Part shown: piece after piece, positions 23,710 to 35,564 of the stretch
Layout: each line of letters opens with the position of its first letter
Position numbering within the stretch: position 1 is the stretch's first letter
Source of the DNA: Cryptomeria japonica
Lineage: Eukaryota > Streptophyta > Pinopsida > Cupressales > Cupressaceae
Direction of reading: 5' to 3'
Assembly (NCBI RefSeq): GCF_030272615.1
Contig: NC_081413.1
Coordinates: 18,612,285-18,676,284 of the forward strand
DNA: 64,000 bases
Made by a program: the position numbers and the translations under genes
The notes under the pieces: model-generated
Databases searched by the model: none
Told to the model about the DNA's origin: nothing
The model's input: the letters and a program-made list of their open reading frames with translations, nothing else

Positions 23710-25383
23710 GAGGAGTTAGGCATGTTGCAATTACGCGAGTGACATCCTGTGACACAGGGGTTGCGGGATCGATTGACAGAAGTAGAGAGAGATTGTATTG
23801 TTGCTACTGGTTTGTATGAGGTGATGCACATGCCCGTGATTTGGATGAATCATAGTTTGATCATAGCGGTAGTCGAGCTGTGGCACAGTGAGACGTGCAC
23901 CTTCCATCTGGCACAGGGGGAGATGACAGTGACCCTAGAGGATGTGTGGCACATCCTACGGATTAAGATTCGGGGGGAGCTGGTCACATATGATAGATCC
24001 TGGGAGACCCTTGCAGTTCAGAGGATTTTTTATGAGGACGTGTTTATTGATGATGGCTCGATTGCCTGGGAGGAGATAGCGGTGTTATATGAGCCTCTTC
24101 TAGCAGTCTTATCAGGTATCGTGGGAGGACTTCTTTGTCCAGATAGGTGATCACATAGTTTGGCCATGGGGTGGGGCAGGTGATCGAGATGATGATGATC
24201 GAGGGGACCCAATTTGCATGGGGGTCGTGCGTGCTGGCGCACTTCTACCAGGAGCTCCATGAGGTGGTTTACCGAGGGAGGGGTTCCTTAGCTATGGGCG
24301 TGACGCTTCTGCATATTTGGGCCTGAGAGCACCTACCAGTGACTCGACCAGTGAGTCTGAGATTCTGCACAGTAGATTAGTCGTATATATTCATGTATAG
24401 CGGCATGATGAGTCAGCCCCACCTGGGGAAGTTAGAGTGGTGGCGACGGGCACTGGACGATCTGGATGTAGTTATATGGCGACCATACCTGGAGTGTGAG
24501 CCATGGGATGATGATGCAGAGGCCCTGCCTTATGTGTTTATGACCCGAATCCTCACTGGGAGGACCTTGTACCATGTGGAGAGACAGGTGCCCGGGAGAG
24601 TGCTGAGACAGTTTGGACGGCAGCAGGGACTGCCCAGTGGATCAGGAGAGTATGCTTGGGTTATTCGGGAGGTACGCATGGGGGGCCAGTGCTACCGTAT
24701 GATCAGGCACTAGTAGAGTTCCAAACACTACAGGTGAGATCGTGGGACATACGACTGAGGGTCGTGGATGCAGGGGTTTCATATGAGTATACGCAGTACC
24801 GGGCAGCGCACCCGATCCTACGGATATCGGATCCAGCAGAGCCGATTTTGGATTTTGAGGATGAGAGGGGACGAAGACGGAGGAGGGCAGGAGGTCGAGG
24901 ACCGAGGGCGGGGGGAGGAGGAGAGGGAGGAGGAGGTGAAGGAGGAGGTGGAGGAGGTGGTGGGTTGGGGATGCGGAGTCAGCGAAGAGGGAGAGGTGGA
25001 CTGCCTCTATAGATATCACAGGGACCATTGATACAGGAAGGAGTTTGGCTGGGTGGAAGGGGGATGGAGAGGGAGATCCCGATGGATAGAGGGGAGGGAG
25101 CTACTAGAGAGGGTGGTACAGGTGAGGCGGCTATGGATACTAGAGAGGGAGCCATTGGAGATCTTCGAGATCACATGATAGCACACTTGCAGACTCGGGT
25201 AGAGGATTTGGAGGTGGAGGTGGCGGCTAGGGATGTGCAACTATTTGCACGGGAGTTAGAGCTGGTGGTGGTGTTGCAGGAGAGGGATAGTGCAGTGGAG
25301 AGATTGGCAGAGTTGCAGCAGAGAGTGCGGGTTGGAGTAGGAGCACAGGGGCCTACGGGGGAGGTGATGAGGGAGATGCGATG
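23710..25383 (+). pseudogene. Plant mobile domain (PMD/MAIN-like) gene in antisense, decayed
   Basis: From 23710 the translation shows PMD hallmarks in order: LRDRL, a Leu/Tyr segment, VELWHSETCTFHLAQGEMT (about 23872-23928), TLEDVWHIL, then in a shifted frame FAWGSCVLAHFYQELH (about 24211-24258), a tryptophan-to-TGA break before EHLPVTRP, and RVLRQFGRQQGLP (24597-24636). Frames 1, 0 and 2 are used in turn, so there are at least two indels plus stops. The tail is Gly/Arg-rich (24860-25010) and then coiled-coil-like (25160-25330), ending at TGA 25382. PMD proteins of the MAIN/MAIL1 group act in gene silencing and genome stability in plants, and PMD sequences are known inside retrotransposons. 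Here the gene is convergent with gag-pol. It is broken in this copy. Confidence 0.8.
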
Positions 25384-28274
25384 AGCATAGGCATAGATAG
25401 ACTACTGGCGGGGTTTATATGAGTAGGTGGTGCCAGTTAGTTAGCGAGCTCTTAGCTATTCTCAGATGTGGCAAGCCAAATCAGAGCGATCGCAGAGGGT
25501 GTAGAGCAGTGGGGGTGTGATGGGTCCTTTACGGAGGGAGAGATCAGGGGATGTAGGAGTGAGTGGGGGTTCGATGAGGCCTCCACAGAGAGATGGATCA
25601 GGTGGTGCAGGCACCAGTGGTGGAGCAGGTGGCGATGGTGGTGGTGGTACAACATCTGGCCAAAGTGGCTTTTGAGAGAGTATTTTTGCATATATGTATT
25701 GTATCATTTATTTATTTGTTGGACTGTATCTTGGATGGTTCTTGGTAGTTGATTGTGTAGACTTCATTGTACTCTGATATATGAGATGATATATATGAGG
25801 AGATCCCATATTTTGATGATATGTAGTTGATATGTATGGATGTTTATGCAAGATGATGAGTTATTACTTAGATGGATATGTGTACATGTATGCATTTGAT
25901 GAGATGTTTCTTATATGCATGTTTTTATGATGATTTATGCTGTGGGATACTGACATATGAATGCAGGCTTATATATGTATGATTTGTTTGATTTTTGATG
26001 TAATGCTTTATGTATGTAATGCCATGATGATTTATGAACAGGATTTTGGTGTTTCCTATTGCAATATAATGATGAGATGATGTTAATGCAATGGTTGGAT
26101 GAATGATTTTATGTATGGATATGCATCTAGATGTTTTTAGATGAATGTAATATGGATAAACAAAATGTAAAGTACAAATGTTTATATGATAATGTTTAAA
26201 TGAATGCATATGTATAATGGATATATATAAAATGGTATGAACCAATGTTTGGAAACAAATGGATTCATGATTCTAAATGCTTAAATATGATTTAAGTAAA
26301 ATGATAATGTGATGATACTATAACTTATGGTTTTAATAACTACACCTTAAAGCAATTAAAAAGAGGATAATGAATGCAATGTGAAATGAATCCTAAAATG
26401 AGCATAATAAGATACTTTAATAAATGGATGAATGAATGCACTTTTTCACTAATGAATGGATGCAATAATAAATGATAAAGAATGATGAAATGATGATGGA
26501 TAATTGACACTAAATGAATGCATAGTAAATGATTTAAAACAATCAAAGACAATTTGATCCCATGAATGAATCTAATTATTTATGATTGATGCAATGATGC
26601 AAATGATTAATGAAGACTAATGTCAATTTTTTTTTTTTAAAATGAACTGTATGCAATATTAAGTTAAAAATGACATGAATGGACTTAATGCAAGATGCAA
26701 CTAAATGCGATGATGATACGACCATGATGAATGCAAGGTTTTTAAGACTTTGCGTGATGCATTGATGATGTATCAGAGTACTCGGTCGTGATTGTATCCA
26801 AGACCAGCTTTAATGGTCACTTGTGCATAAAAAGCTTACATATGAATGAATGAATGGATGGGTGATATGCAACAGAATGCAATATATAAACAGATGAGAT
26901 GAAATGATGATCCATAGTGCTCTATTTTCATCATTGAGCTTTAAAATGTTGGAAGAGAATACAAGCATCTTGACATAATGATTCAAGATGACCTGAGTAT
27001 TCCTTACATGGATTTTATATAGCAAGTTAATACAAACGACTTGATATAAGGGTCAAGTCGACCAGAGTATTGCTTGCAGAACAGACAAGGATTATCTCCA
27101 TTCATGCATGACCTGGATCGTCCTCCTTGATCTTCTGCTGATCATATCCTGAGACAAGTGCATATCCTAATAAGAGATAAAACCTTTATCCAGTTTGGAT
27201 GAGGTAGGAGAACCAAAGAAAGAGCATTGTACCTGCAAACAAACAATATATACATAAAGAATAAAGAATATGGATCCTCGGTAATGGTTCATGCTCATAT
27301 GGTCAAGGTATACGCTGTAGTTAGCAAGCCGTAGTGACCTATGACTGTATTTTTGTCTATGATCACGTAGCTTAGTGAACTTCCCACGTAGACACCATTA
27401 TTACATGCCCCAGAACTTCATCGGAATAATGTGCCGAAGATATACAAACAATGTGGTAGGAACCTAATACAGATAAACGAATGAATTACTCACAGATCAA
27501 CCAAGTATTTGATAGCTTAACACAATTTTCTTGTCAAAGAAAATATCATTTAGTCTTTGTTTTGGTAAGGAAGGATGCATCCTTGTTGAAGACAGTTTTG
27601 AGTGTTGATGTTGATTGTGTGGTTTGATTGGGAAGTGATCATTTTGTGGAGTATATCACAATGTTTGTTTGGTATCTGTGCGGATGAGTATGTACAATGT
27701 GTTGCCATGTTTTTGATTGATTTTTGATGTTTTCTGATATTTTTGGATTTTTTTTAGATAGTTTTCCAATGTTTTTGGTATTTTATGAGATAGTTTTGAA
27801 TGTTTTTGGATTTTGAATTGTTTTGAATGTTTTTTGGATTTTGTGAGATTGTTTTAAATAAAGAACTTTAATGAATCACAAGACAATGTAGAATCCACTT
27901 CCATCAATAGGTTAAAGGCATTGCCCCCAGTTTTTAGACATGACTATGAAAAAGTGGGATGTAGGATGCATGCAGTACTTTCTTGGATTTGTAGATTTAT
28001 AACAAGCCATGGTTGATGGATGGATGGATGTATGTATGAAGTAGATGTGATCACAACAAGTTTGAAAGACAATGGAGCCATAGCCTTTATGAGTGGTGCC
28101 TATTTGCCAGGTTTTCACCATCGCACTTACCCAAGGTGCCATCGGAGTGGTTGTTCACTGTTTGGATGCATGATTTTTCTTTACTTTTTGAATGTTTTTG
28201 TATTTCTTCAGGACATTTTTCTGAATGTTTTTGGTATTTTCTGGTATGCAGGGGAGCCTGATTCTCTATACAGC
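25384..28274. other. Non-coding 3' region with ATGA-biased tract
   Basis: 2.9 kb between the PMD stop and the gag-pol stop. From about 25760 to 27050 the plus strand is dominated by degenerate GATGA/ATGAATGCA steps, an old simple-sequence expansion. Around 27720-27860 and 28170-28240 a GTTTTTGGATTTTNTGAGAT-like phrase recurs several times. No convincing frame on either strand; it must contain the 3' ends of both convergent transcripts. Confidence 0.6.
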
Positions 28275-29702
28275 TTAGGTATAAAACCATTTGAGGTGCA
28301 TGCTGTTGATTGGATCTGTGAGCGGTTCTCCTTTTGATGTAGCCAACTGATATGCCCCAGACCCGAATACAATAGTGATAACATATGGGCCCAGCCAGTT
28401 TGATTCAAACTTGCCCTAATGTTCTCTGTTTGGTTGGTTAAGAGGATTCTCTCATAGAACAAGATCACCTACCTCAAATGTACGAGATCTAACTCGGTGA
28501 TTGTAGCTTCTACTCATGCGCTGCTGATAGGCTTTGAGGTGATTGTATGCAGCTTGTCATTTCTCATCAAGTAACTCTAAGTCCTGAAGATGGGATACTC
28601 TGTAGGCTTCATCATCTATTAGATTATGCAAGGAAACCCGTAATGATGGTATCTCGACCTCAATAGGTAAGATAGCTTCTGCACCATAGACTAATGAATA
28701 AGGAGTTGCACCTATAGGGGTTCGAATGCTAGTTCGATATGCCCATAGCGCTGGATATAGTTGAACATGCCAATCACGGCTGACATCATTGACTATCTTC
28801 TTTAGGATCCTCAATATGTTTTTATTGGATGCTTCGGCCTGACCATTGCCTTGTGGGTAATAGGGAGTGGAAAAGCAGTGTTGGATATGAAATTTCTCAC
28901 AAAGTTCGTGGACATCCTGATTTTTGAAAGGAAGACCGTTATCTGTGATGATGGACATGGGCACACCATACCGACAGATGATGTAGTTGAGGATGAATGA
29001 GGCGATCTTCTTGTCGGTGACTTGGGTAAGTGGAATAGCTTCGACCCACTTTATGAAATATTCGGTGGCGGTAATAATGAATTTATGGCCATTGGATGAA
29101 GATGGATGAATCTTACCCACAAGGTCAAGGCCCCATTGACAAAAAGGCCATGGTGTTGTGATTGGTTGCAGTTCTTGGGCTGGTGCATGTATCAGGTCGC
29201 CATGAACTTGACATTTCTTGCATTTTCTGACAAAGTAGTAGGAATCTTTTTCCATAGATGGCCAATAGTATCCATTGTGCAGGAGTTTCTTGGCTAGGGA
29301 TGGACCACTTGAGTGAGTCCCACAAATTCCTTCATGGACTTCTTCCAAAGCCTTTGTTATCTCACCTTGTTCTAGACATCGAAGGAGAGTACCATCAAGA
29401 CCCCATCGGTATAGGGTTTCAGCAATAATGGTATATCGAGCAGTTTGGCAAATGAAGGTTTTACGTTGGTTATTCGATTGGTTGGGAGGAAGGGTGTGAT
29501 CGTGGAGATAGGTGTAGAATTCACTGTACCATGGGGATTCATAACCAATAAGGCGACATATCATTTCGGATTCGGGGATATCATAAGCGAGAATCCAAAG
29601 CTATTCTACCAAGAACTCGTAGCGTGTTGAATTTTGTGGAAGATATAGGAGAGATGCGATGGTAGCCATAGCGTCAGTAGCTCGATTCTGATCTCTTGGT
29701 AT
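28275..29702 (-). pseudogene. Gypsy integrase with C-terminal domain (end of gag-pol)
   Basis: Same frame as all upstream gag-pol parts. HHCC head: VHEGICGTHSS, GYYWPS and CKKCQVHGD (29210-29330). The core shows TATEYFIKW (about 29050), TDNGLPF (28943) and NGQAEASN (28835), that is E, D and E: the first catalytic position is Glu instead of the usual Asp. The C-terminal part contains a YNHRV, EVGDLVL and ESNWLGPY series (28370-28500) and ends with LKWFYT before TAA at 28275. In-frame stops occur at the 29633, 28557, 28467 and 28416 areas, each explainable by C-to-T. Integrase would insert the element cDNA. No chromodomain seen. Confidence 0.85.
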
Positions 29703-31541
29703 CTACTCAAAAGTGATAGTAGTAAATGATGTCTTTAGAGTGTCCACCATTTGCTTATATGGCATGAGTTTATCATCCTTGGTCTGATATTCATCTATTG
29801 CTTGTCTAATGACCAGTTGTGAGTCGCCATATACTTGCAGTTCTTGTAATTTCCATTGTACTGCTAGCCTGAGTCTTGTGATCAAGGCCTCATATTCTGC
29901 TATGTTGTTTGTGCATGGAAATGTGAGCCTGTAAGACTTCAGGATGCTATCACCTTGAGGTGTGATAAACATAATGCCTGCCCCCGAGCCATGCCTAGTG
30001 TATGAACCATCAGAGTATAGTTTCCATGGTTGTGTTGTTGTGATCATGAATATCTCTTCATCTGGAAAATTGGAAATGAGAGGATGATCACCTATGAGGG
30101 GTGCATCGGCCAACTGATCTGCAATAACCTACCCTTTGATAGCTTTATAGTCTACATACTCGATGTCAAATTCACTTAGAATCATCACCCATTTGGCCAA
30201 GCGGCTTGTCAGTGCTGCTTTGCTAAGTAAATACTTGAGTGGATCAATCTTTGCAATGAGTTGTACTTTGTGTGTTAACAGATAGTGCCTCAGTTTAGTG
30301 GCTGCTAAGATTACTGCTAAGCAAGCTCGCTCAATAGGTGTGTAATTGAGTTCATAGCCCACCAGTGTGCGAGAGATGTAGTAAACAACACACTCTTTTC
30401 CTTCTGCATTATGTTGTGCCAGTAGTACACCCAATGCTGTACTTGTCACTGAGATATAGAGTAACAACGGTCTACTTGGATCTGGTGGCATCAACAAGGG
30501 CAGATTCATGAGATAGTATTTAAGTGTCTGAAATGCTTGCTAGCATTGAGCATCCCACTGAAAGCGAATGTTCTTGTGTAGCAGGTGTGTGAATGGGTGA
30601 CACTTATCAGCCAATTGTGCAATGAATCTTTGGATGGATTGAAGCCGCCCTTGTAATGTCCTTAGCTGACTGATATTCTTTGGTGGTGGCATATCCATGA
30701 TTGCTTTTACCTTTGCTAGGTCGACCTCAATACCTTTGCTTGAGACAATGTATCCTAGAAGCTTCCCGGAGGTCACTCCAAAGACACATTTCTTTGGGTT
30801 GAGTCGAACATGGTATTGTTCCAGTCTATCAAATATTTTATCCAAGATGTGGAGATGCCCTTCTCTGGTGAGTGATTTTGCTAGTAAGTCATCAACATAA
30901 TCTTCAATCATAGTATGCATCATGTCATGGAAGATGGTGGTCATTTCTCTTTGATAGGTCGCTCCTGCATTCTTGAGACAGAAAGGCATTACATTCCAGC
31001 AATATGTGCCCCATGGACATGTGAAGGCTGTCTTATGTTGATCTTTTGGTGCGATCTTTATCTGATTGTATCCTGAAAAGCCATCCATGAGTGAAAGCAT
31101 GGCATGTCCTGCTGTTAGATCCACTATGATGTCAATATTTGGAAGGGGAAAGTCATCCTTAGGATAGGCTTTATTCAGATATCTGAAGTCAGTACAAATG
31201 CGGATACCCCCTTTTGGTTTGCCGACAGGCACAATATTGGAGATCCATTCTGCATAATCAATTGGTCTAATGAAACCAACATCTAGGAGTTTCTTGAGTT
31301 TTGTTTTGACTAGCACTGCAATCTGGAGATGCATCTTGCAAAGCTTCTGCTTGATAGGTTTGGCTCCTTCTGCTACGGTGAGGTGATGCATGACTAAATC
31401 AGGATCAAGCCTAGGCATGTCCGCATATGACCATGCAAAGTTGATCTGACGCTGTTGGAAGAACTCTATAAATTTAGGCTGTTCCTCTAGAGTGAGAAGA
31501 GATGCTAGATGTATGAGATGAGGATTTTTAGGAGTCCCCAC
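29703..31541 (-). pseudogene. Reverse transcriptase, gypsy RNase H and extra RNase H
   Basis: RT runs from about 31470 to 30640 with ICTDFRYLNKAYPKDDFPLP (about 31150-31210), SLMDGFSGYNQI (31065-31100) and catalytic YVDD at about 30890-30903. The gypsy RNase H follows (30509-30129); its first Asp position is lost (YISVTSTALG). The extra RNase H (30020-29703) keeps Asp in YSDGSY, Glu in NIAEYEAL and Asp in YGDSQLVI. This is the normal Tat order, RT, RNase H, extra RNase H. Stops sit between domains at 30540, 30129 and 29703, all TAG. The enzymes copy RNA to DNA and remove the RNA template. Confidence 0.88.
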
Positions 31542-33984
31542 ATTGTATTATTTGGTTTCCTCGATGAGAATCATTGATCGTTCCTATTGTGCATTAGCAA
31601 GGAGAATGTCAAACCCTTCATCCTCAGGTGCCTCAGAGAGGTTTTCACCATTGGATACGCTCTTTCTTTTTACTTTTGTTGGATCAAACAGTGCCACAGT
31701 GTGGTTTTCACTAGAAGATCCATGTTTTATTGTTATATTTTTGCAGCTGAAAGGTTTGGCATCCGCCCTGAAGTATGCTGCGCTATTAAGTTTAATGGCG
31801 AATCCAGCTTTGTGATCCCCGCTTGGTAGGTTATCTCTTAATTCCAAAAAGTCAATGATGTCCTCATCATTTTGGAAGAAGTCAAGACATGGGGGATTTG
31901 GTTGGTTCTATTCGATGAGTTCAGGGTGGATAATGGGCATTACTTCATTGATTAGATTAAGTGCATTAGATGTATCAGTGAGGGTTAAGACGTTATGGTG
32001 AAGGTCATTGATGGTACTCTCCCTATCAGAATCAGGTGTAGGATGAGACGTAGGGTCTATGGAAGATGTTTCCAGTTCAGGAACCCAAGTGGTCTTTATC
32101 TGTGCTTCTCCATAAACAGGGATGTCTTTGCACGGTGGAGGTAGTGATGTGTCTTCCTCATCTGAAGTGTTAAGCTGCACATAATCAAATTCCCACTCAT
32201 GTGAGTCGGTCTCTGAGTCACTTTCCAGCATCCGATTACTATACCATACTGGGATGTCTTTTGAGTTAAATACTGTAGGTGTGATTGGTTGATGTACCTT
32301 TGTAGTGATTGGTGCTGCAGGAAGTTTGATGGGTATAAAAGAATCTGGTACAGGGAGTATCGGTAAGATTGACTCAGTGGCTTCTGCTGGAACTGCTGGT
32401 GCCATAGATGCTGCTGCGGGTTCAGATACAGTTGTTGCTGCTAATGGTATTGCTAATGGGACTACTGGTTTGCTTGGTGGGATGAATGGTTTTGGCGATG
32501 GTTGTGTTGGGGTTTTGAGCCTCGATGGGGTAGTTGGGATGGTGCTTGATGCTGCTTTGATAATGAGAGGTGTTCTTTTGGCAATAGGCTGACAAAATGG
32601 TTTGCTGGGTTTTCCTTTGAATTTGAGTTTAGGAAAGATCTCTTTTTCAAAGCCTAGGCCTGTATTACCTTTGGGCTTTAATTCTGGCAGCAGAGGTTCA
32701 TGTCATCCTTGTTTGCAATATCCTAAAGCACTCTGACCATCATACCCCATTCTTTGCATAATGAGGAGACCTTTTCCATACTGATCTGTAGGCAACTTAA
32801 CTTGCGGTATATCAGCGGTGATGGGATCTTTATAGATCTAGTCTGCCAAGTCCTCATCTTGGGTTTCTTCTTCTTGACTCTTTCCAAGGATGAAAGATGT
32901 CAAAGAACATGCAGGCGTGATTAGTGGTTGCTGGAGTAACTGTTGTGGTTTACCATGTGTTCGAGGAGAAGTGGGCATTTGTCCCACACAAAAGAGTTGA
33001 CTCAAGTTGTATTCCCCAGGACCTTCCTCTGCTACTTTCATCTTAAGCTTTTCTTGCTTCGGTATAGTGGTGTTCGAACTGGCAAGAGAGGCGGGACTTA
33101 TATATGATGTGGAAGAAATGGCTTCTCTATTATTAGGAATGGTAATCTCTAGTTGATGGGTGATATTATGGCAATACGCAAAGGGATTTGCATCGCCGAG
33201 GATTGTGATCTCTACACCGTTATGTGGGAACTTGATACATTGATGGTAGGTAGATGGAACGGCTTGCATGGCATGTATCCAAGGTCTCTCTAAGAATAGA
33301 TTATATGGTAGAGGAAGGTCCAGAACCTGACAGATGATGTGCTTTACCACGGGGCCCACTCGGATTGGTAGTACCACAGCTCCTTTGGATGAGCGCTCCG
33401 CATCATCATAAGCTTTGATTGTGATCTTCTTGCGAGGATCCACTAATTCTACCACATATCCCAATGCTGTGACCAACTGTAGTGTACAAATGTTCAGGCC
33501 TACTCCATTATCTATCAAGACTTGCTTGATCCTATGCTGGTTGATAAAGCCTTCAATGTGTAGCGAAGCATTATGAGGTTGTTGGAAGGAAGAGTTGTCA
33601 CTTTCGGAAAAAGTGAGACAAGGTGATGACTTTAGACTTCCAACCATGGCTTGAAATTGGTCTGTATTTAGATTTGTAGGGACTGACACCTCTTGGAGTG
33701 CTTGATCCAAGATAGTTTTATGAGATGGCGATAGGCGCAATAGCTCTAAAATGGATATAAGCGCAGGCGTTTTGTCTAATTGTTCCACAAGATTGTACTG
33801 CTTTGGGATGGAGGTGGTGCCTTGTGGAGCTGCCTTTATGGTAACTTTGCCGCGATGCGTAACAACATTGTAATTTGAGTTGGTATTTTTGAAGGTTATA
33901 GTTGCAACTTGTTCACTGGCATCATACAGATGATTTACAGTGTAATTATATGCAGCCTGTGTATAATCAGTGGTATCAGTGCCT
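31542..33984 (-). pseudogene. Protease region with G-patch and long linker (gag-pol)
   Basis: The aspartic protease has LIDNGVGLNICTLQLVTALG (about 33460-33520), with DNG in place of the usual DSG or DTG, then a flap-like LPYNLFLERPW (33270-33310). About 230 residues on comes a G-patch (YGKGLLIMQRMGYDGQ to GLGFEK, about 32655-32790), an RNA-binding module also found next to proteases of other retroelements. A Pro/Thr/Ser-rich linker (32640-31910), probably unstructured, leads into RT. Stops at 32838, 32700, 31908, 31584 and 31548. The small frames called on the plus strand here are shadows. Confidence 0.8.
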
Positions 33985-35564
33985 CACCTGGAAGTGGAAG
34001 GACCCCTTTGATCTTGTGATGGAAGTGGATTTTTGAACATCAGATGATCATTATTTGTTGTTTTTGGGTCATGTCCTTCAATTTCAATTTCTCCTCGGTC
34101 AATAAGATCCTGAATAAGATCTTTCAATCGGTGACAATTACTTGTCTTGTGTCCTCTCCCTTGGTGGAAATCATAGTGTTCAGTATCCCTCCACCATGTG
34201 GGTTTGACCTGAGGTTCATAGTTTGATGTTTTAGGTAGAGTGACCAAATTTTGAGAAATGAGTTGTCGCAATACTGTTTAAATGGGTTCCCCTAAGGGAG
34301 TGTATGTGCATTTTTGTTTTTGCTGACGAGGTCTTGGTTCATCGTGAGATGTGATGCGAGCTTGATTGGAAGGAACATTTGTGTTATTCTGAGGTGGAGG
34401 ATTTTGTCCTACAAATCGAACCACAGGTTGTGCATTTTGGATAGTCCGGGCATCCACAACCCCATCGTTGACGATATTCTTGTTTTTGTTCCAGAAGCTT
34501 GGTTTATTGCTATTGAAGCATGGGTGAGGACCATCATTTGGTTCATTATAGATTTTGATGAGTCCTTTCTTGATGAGGGCCCGCTCACATTTCAAACCCT
34601 TGGTGATCATATCATTAAAAGAGTCTGTGTCTTTGACATCCAGGTGAAATTCCATTTCTTTGTTTAAGTTGGAAATGAATATTTCCACTAGTTCTCATTC
34701 AGGTAACTGAAGAGAACGTCTGCTAGACATTTGGCGCCATCGTTGCAGGAATACTGAGAATAGTTCACCTAGTTTTTGTTTGATGTTGCACAGATCAGCC
34801 ATGGTGATGTCGCGTTCAATGTTATGAGAGTAATGAGCTAGGAACTTCTGGATGAGTTCCTCAAATTTTCTAATGCCACTTGGTAGTCAGGAAAACCATG
34901 ATGTGGTTATTCCTCCCAAGCTTTAGGGAAAAAGGTGCATTAGGTAGGTGTCTTCATACGCCACTTCAAGACAAGCGAAATTAAATTCTCTGACATGATC
35001 ACAGGGATCTCCCTTTCCTCTATATTTTTCGAATTTGGGTGTTTCGAATCCTCATGGAAAGGGTGGCATATAAAGATTCCTATCAAAAGGTTAGGGACAG
35101 ATGTTGTTGAGTGAGAATTGGTTAGTTTTGACACCACTATGAAGTTGTTGGGCGAGATTCTTGACTTGTTGCCGCAACATATCCATTTCATTTGGAGGAG
35201 GAGGTGGTGGGTTACCTCGAGGAATGTTATATCTGATGGGATCTCTACCTCTTTCCTCTTCATGGCAACTTTGTCTTTCTGATGCTTGTCTTCATTGGGC
35301 AAGATCAAAGTCAGAGGGGAGTTTTGCTCCTTCTTGAGCGAGCTTTAAAAAGTGAGCATCCGCATTGCTCCTGAGTATTTCATCAAATAGTCTGTTAAAG
35401 AGAGGGTTATGCTGAGCCCTTTCTATTGTTGCAGGGGTAGGAGTACTTGGGTTTTCGTCATTCGCATTTTCTCCAAGTGCTTCTTGAAATTCATTGAGAT
35501 TTTCCTCTTCTTCTTCTTCCATTTCTATTTCTCATTGCCTTGACTGTGATCGGGTTTGGGCCAT
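33985..35564 (-). pseudogene. Gag capsid and zinc knuckle (start of gag-pol)
   Basis: ATG at 35564 (MAQTRSQSRQ) opens the single gag-pol frame of 2429 codons to 28275. It starts with an acidic N-terminus, a Pro tract (NPPPPPPNEMD, about 35190), and a Retrotrans_gag-type core with YRGKGDPCDHVREF (about 35020), EELIQKFLAHYSHN (34850) and FLQRWRQMSSRR (34740). A degenerate zinc knuckle YDFHQGRGHKTSNC (about 34130-34175) has Tyr where the first Cys belongs, so metal binding is doubtful. Seven or more in-frame stops (for example 35532, 35292, 35040s, 34690, 34278). Gag would form the virus-like particle and bind element RNA. Confidence 0.85.

Noticed and set aside
24642-25707. Minus-strand frames opposite the PMD gene (His/Leu/Pro/Ser-rich)
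   Set aside because: Shadows of the GA-rich and Gly-rich plus-strand coding sequence.
32305-32592. Plus-strand Gly/Ala-rich frame of 95 codons
   Set aside because: Antisense shadow of the Pro/Thr/Ser-rich linker of gag-pol.
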